A stretch of 36,423 nucleotides of DNA from JASJBU01 sp965372385 (GTDB lineage Bacteria; Pseudomonadota; Gammaproteobacteria; Chromatiales; Chromatiaceae). The DNA lies in NCBI GenBank assembly GCA_965372385.1, contig CBDVCD010000006.1, positions 1-36,423 on the forward strand, written 5' to 3'. The notes under the pieces are model-generated. The model made no database searches. It was given only the letters and a program-made list of their open reading frames with translations, and was not told the origin of the DNA. Positions 15,744 to 25,197 of this stretch are shown piece after piece. The position numbers and the translations under genes are program-made. Each line of letters begins with the position of its first letter. Positions within the stretch are counted from its first letter, which is position 1.

Positions 15744-17846
15744 ATGGATACGACCGCGATATTAACCAGTGTCAAACAGATAGGCGCCAAGGGCATAGGG
15801 GCGCCGCTGGTGCTGCTGATGCTGTTGGCGATGGTGGTGATCCCGCTGCCGCCGATCATGCTGGACCTGTTCTTCACCTTTAATATCGCCCTCTCGCTGG
15901 TGGTGATGCTGGTGGTGATCTACACCCTGCGTCCCCTCGACTTTTCGGTCTTTCCCAGCCTATTATTGATCGCTACCTTGCTGCGCCTCGCCTTGAATGT
16001 CGCCTCCACCCGCATCGTGCTGCTGGAGGGACATACCGGTGGTGATGCGGCGGGCAAGGTGATCGAGGCCTTCGGTGCCTTCGTTATCGGCGGTAACTAT
16101 GCCGTCGGCCTGATTGTATTCCTGATTCTGGTGATCATTAACTTCGTGGTGGTGACCAAGGGTGCGGGCCGGGTCTCCGAGGTGAGTGCCCGATTCACCC
16201 TGGATGCCATGCCGGGTAAGCAGATGGCCATAGACGCCGACCTCAACTCGGGGCTGATCGATCAGGACGAGGCCAGGACCCGACGGGAGGATGTGGCAAA
16301 GGAGGCCGCTTTCTATGGTGCGATGGACGGTGCCAGCAAATTCGTGCGAGGGGATGCGGTGGCGGGCATCCTGATCCTGTTTATCAATATCATCGGTGGT
16401 CTGGGCATTGGTATGGCCCAGCATGATCTCGACTTCTCCACCGCGCTGCAGAACTATGTGCTGCTCACCATCGGGGATGGCCTGGTGGCACAGATTCCAT
16501 CGCTGCTGCTCTCCACCTCGGCGGCGATCATCGTCACCCGGGTGGCCAGCAGCCAGGATGTGGGCGGGCAGATCATCAGCCAGCTCTTCAGCAGCCCCAG
16601 GTCGCTGGCCGTGGCTGCCGCGGTATTGTTTCTCATGGGGGTCATACCGGGTATGCCCAATTTCGCCTTTCTCACCCTTGCGGCGGCGGCTGCTGGAGGG
16701 GCCTGGCTGATCTGGCAGCGGCAGCAGGAACCCGTTACGGAGCCAGTGGTGGAGGTCCCTGCAGAGACTCCCGAACAGCGGGAATTAACCTGGGACGATG
16801 TGCAGCCGGTGGATCTGATCGGCCTGGAGGTGGGCTATCGGCTGATCCCGCTGGTAGACCGCAATCAGGGTGGGCAGCTGATGAACCGGATCAAAGGGGT
16901 TAGACGCAAGCTCTCACAGGAACTGGGTTTTCTGGTTCCCTCGGTGCACATCCGGGATAACCTGGATCTTTCGCCTAATACCTACCGTATCACCCTCAAT
17001 GGGGTGACGGTGGTGGAGGCGGAGATCTTCCCCGACCGGGAGCTGGCGATCAATCCAGGGCAGGTTTTTGGCGAGCTGCAAGGTTCGCCAACCAAGGATC
17101 CCACATTTGGCCTGGAAGCGGTCTGGATCGACCCCGAGCAGAAGGATCACGCACAGACCCTGGGTTATACCGTGGTGGATGCCAGTACGGTGGTGGCGAC
17201 CCATTTGAGCGAAATCCTGCACAACCAGGCCCATGAATTGCTGGGGCATGACGAAACCCAGCAGCTGTTCGATTCGTTGGCCAAGAGTTCACCCAAACTG
17301 GTGGAGGATCTGGTGCCCAAGACCCTGCCATTGGGCCTGGTGACGAAGATCTTGCAGAACCTGCTGGCGGAGCATATCCCGGTGCGCGATATCCGCACAA
17401 TTGCCGAAACCTTGGCGGAGCAGGCCCCCAGAAGTCAAGACCCTGGCGTTTTGACGGCGGCGGTCAGGGTCGCACTGGCACGGGGGATAGTTCAGCAACT
17501 CATTGGTAATAATGAAGAAATTCCAGTGGCAGTGCTTGATTCTGGATTGGAACAAATATTGCAGCAATCTTTGCAGGCATCGGAGGAGGGGCATGCTGGC
17601 TTCGAACCGGGACTGGCGGAGAGGCTGCAAAAGGCTTTGGCGGAGACTGCCGCCACCTTTGAGGCACAGGGGCAGGAGAGTGTGCTGCTGGTGGCAGCAC
17701 CGATACGGCCCTGGATGGCGAGGTTTGCCAAACATGCGGCAGCAGGCATGCACATCCTCTCCTATAACGAAGTACCTGACAATCGCCGCATCAGGGTGAT
17801 ATCGACAATCGGTAACGCCAATGTGGAGAACAAACCAGAAGGCTGA
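15744..17846 (+). CDS. flhA: Flagellar export apparatus protein FlhA
   Basis: The 700-residue protein has eight hydrophobic helices in the first 320 residues, with the FHIPEP-region signatures RLALNVASTRIVLL and GAMDGASKFVRGDAVAGILI. A cytoplasmic domain from about 345 binds chaperone-substrate complexes. FlhA forms the nonameric export ring that couples proton flow to secretion. AGG lies ten bases before the ATG. The C-terminal half is full length with no frame break. Confidence 0.97.
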   Translation: MDTTAILTSVKQIGAKGIGAPLVLLMLLAMVVIPLPPIMLDLFFTFNIALSLVVMLVVIYTLRPLDFSVFPSLLLIATLLRLALNVASTRIVLLEGHTGGDAAGKVIEAFGAFVIGGNYAVGLIVFLILVIINFVVVTKGAGRVSEVSARFTLDAMPGKQMAIDADLNSGLIDQDEARTRREDVAKEAAFYGAMDGASKFVRGDAVAGILILFINIIGGLGIGMAQHDLDFSTALQNYVLLTIGDGLVAQIPSLLLSTSAAIIVTRVASSQDVGGQIISQLFSSPRSLAVAAAVLFLMGVIPGMPNFAFLTLAAAAAGGAWLIWQRQQEPVTEPVVEVPAETPEQRELTWDDVQPVDLIGLEVGYRLIPLVDRNQGGQLMNRIKGVRRKLSQELGFLVPSVHIRDNLDLSPNTYRITLNGVTVVEAEIFPDRELAINPGQVFGELQGSPTKDPTFGLEAVWIDPEQKDHAQTLGYTVVDASTVVATHLSEILHNQAHELLGHDETQQLFDSLAKSSPKLVEDLVPKTLPLGLVTKILQNLLAEHIPVRDIRTIAETLAEQAPRSQDPGVLTAAVRVALARGIVQQLIGNNEEIPVAVLDSGLEQILQQSLQASEEGHAGFEPGLAERLQKALAETAATFEAQGQESVLLVAAPIRPWMARFAKHAAAGMHILSYNEVPDNRRIRVISTIGNANVENKPEG

Positions 17847-17852
17847 TGGAAA

Positions 17853-17877
17853 AGCGGTAGACAGACCAGATACCGCT
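17853..17877. repeat. Short perfect hairpin between flhA and flhF
   Basis: AGCGGTA and TACCGCT are exact complements with an 11-base loop, in the 62-base gap between flhA and flhF. No T-tract follows, so it is not a standard terminator. It may be an RNA processing or stability element, or chance. Confidence 0.35.
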
Positions 17878-17908
17878 ATCCGTAAGTTCAACCTGGGGGA
17901 TCGCGGAA

Positions 17909-19216
17909 ATGAAGATAAAACGAATTTTTGCTTCTGACATGCGCCAAGCCCTGCGACAAGTGCGTGAAGCACTGGGGCCGGAGGCCGTCATTCTCTCCAA
18001 CAAAAGCGTGGAGGGAGGCGTTGAGCTGGTGGCCGCCATGGACTACGACGCAGAGGCCTTTGCCTCTTCTGAACCGAGATCTTCAGGGCAAACACCATCC
18101 AATAAGCAGTTTCCGCATGCGCAACAACCAGCAACCTCCCGTCTTCAGCCAGCTAGAGTAACTTCTGTCCGGGAATCTGAGCGCCCGCAAAATGTACCCA
18201 ACCTAGCCGAACCGACTCGATTTGACGACCGGCGCTCTCGAACAACCGTCAAACGGCCGAGTGTCCAGTGGAGCCAAGATCCCCTGCTGCAGGAGATGCG
18301 TCAGGAGATGCAGGCCTTGCGTCGCATGATGGAGAATGAACTCTCCGAACTGACTTGGCGCGATTTGGGACAACGCCGGCCCCAGACCCAGGAGTTAATC
18401 CGCCGCTTGATGGGCTTGGGTCTCGCCGCCGGGCTCTGCCGTGATCTGGCGAGTCGGGTAGAGGATGCCGAGTCTCCTGAAAAGGCTTGGCGTCAGGCCC
18501 TGTTCCATCTGACTAGTGAGATCCCGATCATGCAGGATGAATTGCTGGATCAGGGTGGGGTGCTAGCACTGGTTGGTCCCACTGGTGTGGGCAAGACCAC
18601 CACCATCGCCAAGTTGGCTGCCCGTTATTGTCTGCATCACGGCAATAAACATCTGGCGTTGGTCACTACCGACAGTTACCGCATTGGTGCGCATGAGCAA
18701 CTGCACAATTATGGCCGCATCCTGGATGTGCCTGTGCGTACCGCCTCTACCCCAGAGGAGTTGAGCACTGCGCTGCACAGCTTCTGCGAAAAGCGCCTGG
18801 TTCTTATCGATACCGCTGGTATGGGACAGCGGGATCTGCAACTCACTGAACGACTCAGTCTACTCAGCAGTGGCAACCACCCGGTTAAAACCCTGTTGAC
18901 CCTTGCCGCCACCACGCAGCGTACCGCTATCGCGCATGCCATCCGCTCCTTCAGCGTGGCCAGACCCATTGGTGCGGTGCTGACCAACATGGATGAAACC
19001 GCCTCCCTCGGTGGAGTCATCTCTGCGTTGATCGAAGCCGGACTGTCATTGGCCTTTGTCACCGATGGCCAGCGGGTGCCGGAGGATCTGCACATCGCCA
19101 GGGCAGATGCTCTGGTCAATCAGGCAGTAGAAATGGCGAAGACGATAGATGCCATGCCGGATGAAGACTATCTGGCGTTGGCCTTTGGAGGATTGGGTGA
19201 ACATGCACATGTCTGA
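17909..19216 (+). CDS. flhF: Flagellar SRP-like GTPase FlhF
   Basis: The 435-residue protein has the B domain at the N-terminus (MKIKRIFASDMRQALRQVRE), a low-complexity linker of about 70 residues, and an SRP-type NG GTPase with G1 GPTGVGKT (223-230), TTDSYRIGAHEQL and LIDTAGMGQRD. FlhF marks the cell pole where a flagellum is built, recruiting early components, and is antagonised by FlhG and tethered by FipA. All three genes are present in this window, supporting a polar flagellum. It overlaps flhG by 14 bases. Confidence 0.96.
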   Translation: MKIKRIFASDMRQALRQVREALGPEAVILSNKSVEGGVELVAAMDYDAEAFASSEPRSSGQTPSNKQFPHAQQPATSRLQPARVTSVRESERPQNVPNLAEPTRFDDRRSRTTVKRPSVQWSQDPLLQEMRQEMQALRRMMENELSELTWRDLGQRRPQTQELIRRLMGLGLAAGLCRDLASRVEDAESPEKAWRQALFHLTSEIPIMQDELLDQGGVLALVGPTGVGKTTTIAKLAARYCLHHGNKHLALVTTDSYRIGAHEQLHNYGRILDVPVRTASTPEELSTALHSFCEKRLVLIDTAGMGQRDLQLTERLSLLSSGNHPVKTLLTLAATTQRTAIAHAIRSFSVARPIGAVLTNMDETASLGGVISALIEAGLSLAFVTDGQRVPEDLHIARADALVNQAVEMAKTIDAMPDEDYLALAFGGLGEHAHV

Positions 19217-20084
19217 ACAGATAGAAGATCAGGCTACCGGACTGAGACGAATGATCAAACCCGAGCCTGTCAGGGTGATTGCGGTTACCGGCGGTAAGGG
19301 CGGGGTCGGTAAAACCAATGTTTCAGTTAACCTGGGGATCGCTCTGGCGGAATTGGGACGGCGGGTGATGTTACTGGATGCCGATCTGGGGCTGGCCAAT
19401 ATCGATGTCGTGCTGGGAATACATGCCAAATACAACCTCTCACATGTGATGAACGGCGAGTGCTCCCTGGAAGAGATCATAATAACGGGACCCAATGGCA
19501 TGAAGGTGATACCCGGGGCATCCGGTCTGCAACAGATGGCAGAGTTGAGTCCGGCGGAGCATGCGGGACTGATTCATGCCTTCAGCGAGTTGGCCAACGA
19601 TGTGGATGTATTACTGATCGATACCGCGGCGGGTATCTCTGACCTGGTGGTGAGTTTCAGTCGGGCGGCGCAGGAACAGATTGTGGTGGTCTGCGATGAG
19701 CCCGCCTCCATCACCGATGCCTACGCAATCATCAAACTGCTCAACCGGGACCACGGGGTCAGCCGCTTTCGCATCCTCGCCAACATGGTGAGAAGTGTGC
19801 AGGAGGGTAGGGACCTGTTTAACAAGATGTGCCGGGTTACTGATCAGTATCTGGATGTAATGCTCACTTATATGGGAAGTCTTCCATACGACGAGCACCT
19901 GCGCAAGGCGGTGAAGAGCCAGCGTCCGGTGGTGGAGGCCTACCCTCGCTCGCGAGTGACGCAGGCATTCAAGAATATAGCGAAGAAGGCCGATAACTGG
20001 CCAGTATCCGAAGGGGTCAGTGGTGATCTGCAGTTCTTTGTCGAGCGTCTAATTCAGTTTTCGAGTCAATACAGGGAGATATGA
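19203..20084 (+). CDS. flhG: Flagellar number regulator FlhG/FleN (MinD-like ATPase)
   Basis: The 293-residue ParA/MinD-family ATPase has a deviant Walker A KGGVGKTN (32-39), the switch region DADLGLANIDVVLGI and the Walker B segment LLIDTAAGISD. FlhG restricts flagellar number by stimulating FlhF GTPase activity and restraining the FleQ-type activator. The ATG at 19203 is the nearest to the GGAGG at 19187-19191 (11 bases away); another ATG at 19209 is possible. The end overlaps the fliA ATG (ATGA). Confidence 0.95.
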   Translation: MHMSEQIEDQATGLRRMIKPEPVRVIAVTGGKGGVGKTNVSVNLGIALAELGRRVMLLDADLGLANIDVVLGIHAKYNLSHVMNGECSLEEIIITGPNGMKVIPGASGLQQMAELSPAEHAGLIHAFSELANDVDVLLIDTAAGISDLVVSFSRAAQEQIVVVCDEPASITDAYAIIKLLNRDHGVSRFRILANMVRSVQEGRDLFNKMCRVTDQYLDVMLTYMGSLPYDEHLRKAVKSQRPVVEAYPRSRVTQAFKNIAKKADNWPVSEGVSGDLQFFVERLIQFSSQYREI

Positions 20085-20836
20085 CGGTGAACGGTTTAGG
20101 GACATACGCCGCCATGCAGAAACAACAAAGGGCCAATGATCTGGTGAATCAGCATGCCGGTCTGGTGAAGCGCATTGCTTACCATCTGATGAACCGACTA
20201 CCCCCAAACGTTCAGGCGGATGATCTTATCCAGGCGGGAATGCTGGGACTGCTTGAGGCCAGCCGCAACTATGATCCGACCCAGGGGGCCAGTTTCGAGA
20301 CCTACGCGGGTATCCGCATCCGCGGTTCAATGCTGGATGAGATTCGTCGTAGCGATTGGACACCTCGCTCAGTACATCGCAAGGCCAGAATGGTGTCAGA
20401 TGCGATGCGGGAGATTGAAAACAGCGAGGGTCGCGACGCCCGTGATGTGGAGGTGGCGGAAGTCCTGGGGATGTCCCTGGAGCAGTACCACCATATTCTA
20501 CAGGATTCCACCGGCTGCCGTATCTTCAGCCTGGATGAGCTGAATGCCATAGGTGAGGGGCTGCCTGAACTTGGCGAGAAGATCTCAGACACCCCTTTCG
20601 AAGGCTTGCAGAAGGACTCGTTCAAACAGGCCCTGGCTGATGCGATTGCCGGACTACCTGAACGGGAGCGGCTGGTGGTAGTCATGTATTACGACGACGA
20701 GATGAATCTGCGCGAAATCGGCCATGTGTTGGGTGTGAGTGAATCCCGAGTCTGTCAGATCCACAGCCAGGCGACACTGCGACTGCGTTCCCGACTGACG
20801 GAATGGCTCTCGTTGGTAAAGGAAGAGAGCTACTGA
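20081..20836 (+). CDS. fliA: RNA polymerase sigma factor for flagellar operons (sigma-28, FliA)
   Basis: The 251-residue protein has region 2 (VQADDLIQAGMLGLLEASRN and SFETYAGIRIRGSMLDEIRR), region 3 (RKARMVSDAMREIEN) and region 4 with the helix-turn-helix LREIGHVLGVSESRVCQIHS. FliA directs late flagellar and chemotaxis genes after hook completion; no FlgM anti-sigma gene is in this window. It starts by ATGA overlap with flhG. Confidence 0.97.
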   Translation: MTVNGLGTYAAMQKQQRANDLVNQHAGLVKRIAYHLMNRLPPNVQADDLIQAGMLGLLEASRNYDPTQGASFETYAGIRIRGSMLDEIRRSDWTPRSVHRKARMVSDAMREIENSEGRDARDVEVAEVLGMSLEQYHHILQDSTGCRIFSLDELNAIGEGLPELGEKISDTPFEGLQKDSFKQALADAIAGLPERERLVVVMYYDDEMNLREIGHVLGVSESRVCQIHSQATLRLRSRLTEWLSLVKEESY

Positions 20837-20899
20837 CTTCTGGCTTAAATAGAGTTGGTTGGAAATTTAGCACTGGCGGCACAGAGATTGGAGGTTGCC

Positions 20900-21286
20900 T
20901 TGGATAAAAATATGAAGATTCTCATCGTGGACGATTTCTCCACCATGAGACGGATTATTAAAAATCTGCTGCGGGATTTGGGATTTAGCAATACCCATGA
21001 AGCGGATGATGGGACCACGGCACTGCCAATGCTGCAGAGTGGGAATTACAATTTTTTGGTTTCGGACTGGAACATGCCGGGGATGACCGGAATCGATCTG
21101 CTGAAAGCGGTTCGGGCCGATGCAAAACTGGCCGTCCTGCCGGTACTGATGGTCACTGCCGAATCAAAGCGGGAACAGATCATCGAGGCGGCTCAGGCGG
21201 GCGTCAACGGTTATGTCGTCAAGCCATTTACCGCGAGAACCCTGGAGGAGAAGATTAAGAAGATCTTCGAGCGTGTCGATGGCTGA
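20900..21286 (+). CDS. cheY: Chemotaxis response regulator CheY
   Basis: The 128-residue single receiver domain has acidic pocket D11/D12, phospho-acceptor D56 in SDWNMPG, T86 in MVTAE and K108 in VVKPFT. CheY-P binds FliM/FliN and switches rotation. I chose the TTG at 20900 because GGAGG lies five bases upstream, giving MDKNMKILIVDD, which matches gammaproteobacterial CheY starts. The first ATG (20912) would sit 17 bases from that site. The open frame extends to 20855, but those residues do not belong to the family. Confidence 0.96.
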   Translation: MDKNMKILIVDDFSTMRRIIKNLLRDLGFSNTHEADDGTTALPMLQSGNYNFLVSDWNMPGMTGIDLLKAVRADAKLAVLPVLMVTAESKREQIIEAAQAGVNGYVVKPFTARTLEEKIKKIFERVDG

Positions 21287-21312
21287 CATGTCTCAGGAAG
21301 GGGAGAGTCTGA

Positions 21313-22050
21313 ATGCCCGCTAGTCAGACAGATCATGCCATACGACTGGAGAAGGCGCAGGCCCTGGTAGCGGCCTTGCAGGCGGGAGAGGAGACCAATG
21401 CAGAGTCCCTTATCTCCGATCTATCAATACTAAAAGAAAACGATCTATTCCTCGAGGTGGGTCGGTTGACTCGGGAATTGCACGAAGCGATTAACGGTTT
21501 CATGCTCGATGCTCGCATAAACGATATGACCGCCATCGAGATACCGGATGCCAAGGAACGACTCAATTATGTCATCACCATGACCCAGCAGTCCGCTGAC
21601 CGTACTCTCTCGGCCGTGGAACAGAGTCTGCCCCTAGTGGAGGGTATGGAGAAAAATTCCGCACAACTGTTACAGGAGTGGGACAGGTTTCGCGCCCGCC
21701 TGTTGAAAAAAGATGATTTCAGGGATTTGAGTGATTCACTGGTCAGTTTTTTGGGTCAGGCTCAACGGGATTCGGCCACCCTTCACGGCAATCTGTCCGA
21801 AGTGCTGATGGCCCAAGATTTTCAGGATCTCACGGGACAGATTATCGGTAAGGTCATTCGTCTGGTGCGGGATGTCGAAGAGAAACTGGTGATGCTGGTA
21901 CGTATAACCGGTGGCAAGCTGGATGAGGACAAAAAGGATCATACAGACCCGAACCAGTTGGAGGGGCCGGCGATTCCAACGATTGATCAAGGGGATCAGG
22001 TAACGAATCAAGATGATGTAGATGATCTGTTGTCCAGTCTAGGATTTTAG
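21313..22050 (+). CDS. cheZ: CheY-P phosphatase CheZ
   Basis: The 245-residue helical protein has the catalytic segment AQDFQDLTGQ (167-176); D172 and Q176 correspond to the salt-bridge Asp and catalytic Gln of the family. A flexible acidic linker leads to the C-terminal CheY-tethering helix DDVDDLLSSLGF. CheZ removes phosphate from CheY-P. The ATG has AGGAAGGGGAG eight bases upstream. It follows cheY directly. Confidence 0.96.
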   Translation: MPASQTDHAIRLEKAQALVAALQAGEETNAESLISDLSILKENDLFLEVGRLTRELHEAINGFMLDARINDMTAIEIPDAKERLNYVITMTQQSADRTLSAVEQSLPLVEGMEKNSAQLLQEWDRFRARLLKKDDFRDLSDSLVSFLGQAQRDSATLHGNLSEVLMAQDFQDLTGQIIGKVIRLVRDVEEKLVMLVRITGGKLDEDKKDHTDPNQLEGPAIPTIDQGDQVTNQDDVDDLLSSLGF

Positions 22051-22124
22051 ATATCCAGGGTGTGGTCGATAAAAAATTTACATTTTCTTCAGTCAATATC
22101 AAAGGACAAGGCCCGGAGTATTAG

Positions 22125-24098
22125 ATGAGCATCGATGTCAATGATGAGATCCTGCAGGATTTTCTGATCGAGGCGGGCGAGATACTCGAACAACTGAGTG
22201 AGCAACTGGTCGATCTGGAACAACAGCCGGATGACTTTGATCAGCTGAATGCGGTATTTCGTGGTTTCCATACCATAAAGGGCGGTGCTGGATTTCTGGC
22301 AATCAACGCATTGGTGGAGGTCTGTCATCAGGCAGAGGATGTTTTCAATGTTCTACGTCAGGGGCAACGCTCGGTCAGCCCCGATCTGATGGATGCGATA
22401 TTAGAAGTACTCGATGTCGTTAATGCCATGTTTGATGAGGTCCGTCAGGGTGTGATGCCGGATAGGGCCGATCAGGATCTGATTAAGCGCTTGAATGGTT
22501 TTGCGGTACCAGCCGATAGTGAGGCTGAGGCGGCTGTAGAAGAACCGGTTATGGAGACAAAGGATGAAGATGAAGCGACGCAACCTTCACCTGAGGTCGT
22601 GACCCCTGCTATGGAGAGCAGTCAGGGTGATCTGACCGATGATGAATTTGAAGCGTTGCTGGATGCCATTCAGGAACCCGCTGAGGTCCCGGCAGCAGCA
22701 GATGAGATTACCGAGGACGAATTCGAGTCCCTGCTCGATGAGATTCATGGTAAAGGCAAATTCAGTCTTGGTGTCAAGCAGAAAACAGTCGCCAGGCCGG
22801 TTGCCAAGAAACCCGCTCCTAAATCACAGGATAAACCGTCGATAAGCAATTCCGTGGCCAAAGCCGAACCGGTAAAAGTAACAGAGGATGCAAAAGCTGG
22901 CGCTGCGGGCAAATCCAAACCTGCGGCGGAAACCACCGTACGGGTCGATACCCAACGGCTGGATGACATCATGAATATGGTTGGAGAACTGGTGCTGGTG
23001 CGCAACCGCCTGGCGAATCTCAAGGCCACCATGAACGATGAGGATGTGGCTAACGCGGTGGGCAATCTGGATGTGGTCACTGCCGATCTGCAGCAGGCGG
23101 TTATGAAGACCCGTATGCAGCCTATCAAGAAGGTCTTTGGCCGCTTTCCCCGGGTAGTGCGCGATCTGGCCCGTAATATGAAGAAAGAGATCGACCTGGA
23201 AATGGTGGGTGAGGACACCGACCTGGATAAAAATCTGGTGGAGGCACTGGCGGATCCCTTGGTTCATCTGGTGCGTAATTCAGTGGATCACGGTATCGAG
23301 ATGCCGGATGAGCGAGAGCGGGCGGGCAAGCCACGTCGCGGGACCGTGCAGCTATCCGCTGCCCAGGAAGGGGATCATATCCAGCTCTCCATCAGTGATG
23401 ATGGAAAGGGGATGGATTCGGAAGTCCTGCGCCGGAAGGCGGTAGAGAAGGGCATGATTGATCAGGAGGCCGCAGCCCGTCTCAGTGAAAAGGAGTGTTA
23501 CAATCTGATCTTTCAGGCCGGTTTCTCGACCAAGCAGGAGGTTTCAGATGTCTCTGGTCGAGGAGTGGGTATGGATGTGGTCAAGACCCGCATCGCCCAG
23601 TTGAATGGCTCAGTGGAGGTGGACTCCGAGTTGGGGCAGGGCAGTCTGATAACCATCAAACTGCCCTTGACCCTTGCCATTCTTCCGACTCTGATGGTGA
23701 TGCTGGGGAAACAGCCCTTCGCCCTGCCGCTGGCCAGTGTGGTGGAAATATTCAATCTGGACCTGAAACGTACCAATGTGGTGGACGGTCAGCTCACCAT
23801 CATGGTGAGAGAACGCGCACTCCCTCTTTTCTATCTTCGCCAGTGGTTGGTGCCGGCCAACCCCATCACCGAAGAGGACAAACAGAGCAGTCATGTGGTG
23901 ATTGTCAACGTCGGTAATATTCAGGTGGGTTTAGCCGTGGATGACCTGGTTGGGCAGGAAGAAGTCGTCATCAAGCCACTTGGCACCATGTTACAGGGAG
24001 TTGAAGGTATGGCGGGGGCCACCATCACCGGTGACGGCAAGATTGCTTTGATCATTGACGTACCGGGGCTGATGAGCAAGTACGCCCGGAAGTTCTGA
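22125..24098 (+). CDS. cheA: Chemotaxis histidine kinase CheA
   Basis: The 657-residue protein has a P1 phosphotransfer domain with H49 in HTIKGGAGF, a long charged linker (about 131-268), dimerisation helices from VDTQRLDDIMNMVGELVLVR, an HATPase domain (LVRNSVDHGIEMPDER, DDGKGMD, SGRGVGMDVVK) and a CheW-like P5 domain. CheA autophosphorylates under receptor control and passes phosphate to CheY and CheB. The linker shows no obvious globular P2 domain. Instead it holds two copies of an acidic motif, TDDEFEALLDAI (171-182) and TEDEFESLLDEI (196-207), then a Lys/Pro/Ala-rich stretch. In relatives this linker may be where ParP docks. Confidence 0.97.
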   Translation: MSIDVNDEILQDFLIEAGEILEQLSEQLVDLEQQPDDFDQLNAVFRGFHTIKGGAGFLAINALVEVCHQAEDVFNVLRQGQRSVSPDLMDAILEVLDVVNAMFDEVRQGVMPDRADQDLIKRLNGFAVPADSEAEAAVEEPVMETKDEDEATQPSPEVVTPAMESSQGDLTDDEFEALLDAIQEPAEVPAAADEITEDEFESLLDEIHGKGKFSLGVKQKTVARPVAKKPAPKSQDKPSISNSVAKAEPVKVTEDAKAGAAGKSKPAAETTVRVDTQRLDDIMNMVGELVLVRNRLANLKATMNDEDVANAVGNLDVVTADLQQAVMKTRMQPIKKVFGRFPRVVRDLARNMKKEIDLEMVGEDTDLDKNLVEALADPLVHLVRNSVDHGIEMPDERERAGKPRRGTVQLSAAQEGDHIQLSISDDGKGMDSEVLRRKAVEKGMIDQEAAARLSEKECYNLIFQAGFSTKQEVSDVSGRGVGMDVVKTRIAQLNGSVEVDSELGQGSLITIKLPLTLAILPTLMVMLGKQPFALPLASVVEIFNLDLKRTNVVDGQLTIMVRERALPLFYLRQWLVPANPITEEDKQSSHVVIVNVGNIQVGLAVDDLVGQEEVVIKPLGTMLQGVEGMAGATITGDGKIALIIDVPGLMSKYARKF

Positions 24099-24138
24099 GG
24101 GCGTTCTCCAGAGCGTCAGCTGTGAGGTGTGAACTGGT

Positions 24139-25197
24139 ATGATGCGTGCCGGATTGAAAATTCTCATCGTCGATGACTCGGCCTTTTTCCGCCATAGAGT
24201 CGCTGATGCCCTGAAGCAGACTTCTGATATGGCGATTGTCGGCTATGCCACCGATGGTGAGGAGGCGGTGCAAAAGGCACGTGAGTTGCGGCCGGATGTT
24301 ATCACCATGGATGTGCAGATGCCTGTGGTGGATGGCATCACTGCGGTTCGCCGTATTATGGCAGAGTGTCCCACTCGCATTCTCATGTTGTCCGCGCTGA
24401 CTCAGGAAGGGGCTCGTGAAACATTGGAGGCACTGGAAGCGGGAGCTATCGACTTCCTACCAAAGGAGCGGGATGTACTCGCTGACGGAGCGATAAGTGG
24501 TGCATTCATAGACCATCTTCTGTCTCGGGTGCGAGCGGTTGGACGCAGTCAGCTGAGGATGGCGAACAGTGATTTTCGTGCCGCCCCTACCCGGCAAGCC
24601 AACAGAAGGATCTCAAATGTTCAGGCGGACAGGATTAAGCTGCTGGCGATTGGGGCCTCGACTGGAGGTCCTGTTGCAGTGCAAGCCATTCTTAGCAATC
24701 TCCCCTGGCATTTTTCACTGCCGATTGTGGTGGCTGTCCACATGCCGGCCGGATTTACCACCGCCTACGCCGAGCGGTTAAATTCCATCAGCCAGATTGA
24801 GGTCAGGGAGGCCATGGATCTGGACCCCTTACGGCCGGGTCTGGCCCTGATCGCACCAGGTGGAAAGCAGTTGCACGTTGAAAATGGAGCATCCGGGCCG
24901 GTGGTCAGGATCAGGCGGGCGCTACCTGGTGACATTTATCATCCCAGTGTGGATCAGTTGTTTCTTTCCTCGGCACGGACCTTTGGCAACCAGGTGTTAG
25001 GTCTGATCTTAACCGGAATGGGTTCGGATGGTCTTGAGGGTAGTCGTCTGCTGAAATCCTCGGATGGGCAAATATGGAGTCAGGATAAAAAGAGTTGTGT
25101 GGTCTATGGTATGCCCCAGGCAGTGGAAAAGGCCGGTCTATCCGATCAGGTGCTAGTGGTTGATGAGATGATCTCGCAACTCATAAAACAGCTATGA
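24139..25197 (+). CDS. cheB: Chemotaxis protein-glutamate methylesterase CheB
   Basis: The 352-residue protein joins a receiver domain (D12/D13, phospho-site D58 in MDVQMP) to a methylesterase domain with the catalytic triad S174 in IGASTGGP, H201 in AVHMPAG and D297 in LTGMGSDG. It demethylates or deamidates chemoreceptors for adaptation. The matching methyltransferase CheR is not in this window. Two adjacent ATGs make the first residue uncertain. The end overlaps motC by ATGA. Confidence 0.96.
   Translation: MMRAGLKILIVDDSAFFRHRVADALKQTSDMAIVGYATDGEEAVQKARELRPDVITMDVQMPVVDGITAVRRIMAECPTRILMLSALTQEGARETLEALEAGAIDFLPKERDVLADGAISGAFIDHLLSRVRAVGRSQLRMANSDFRAAPTRQANRRISNVQADRIKLLAIGASTGGPVAVQAILSNLPWHFSLPIVVAVHMPAGFTTAYAERLNSISQIEVREAMDLDPLRPGLALIAPGGKQLHVENGASGPVVRIRRALPGDIYHPSVDQLFLSSARTFGNQVLGLILTGMGSDGLEGSRLLKSSDGQIWSQDKKSCVVYGMPQAVEKAGLSDQVLVVDEMISQLIKQL

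Noticed and set aside
22046..22072. TAGA..GTCGATAA before cheA as a sigma-28 promoter
   Set aside because: The -35 is imperfect and the spacing is about two bases too short for TAAA-N15-GCCGATAA.
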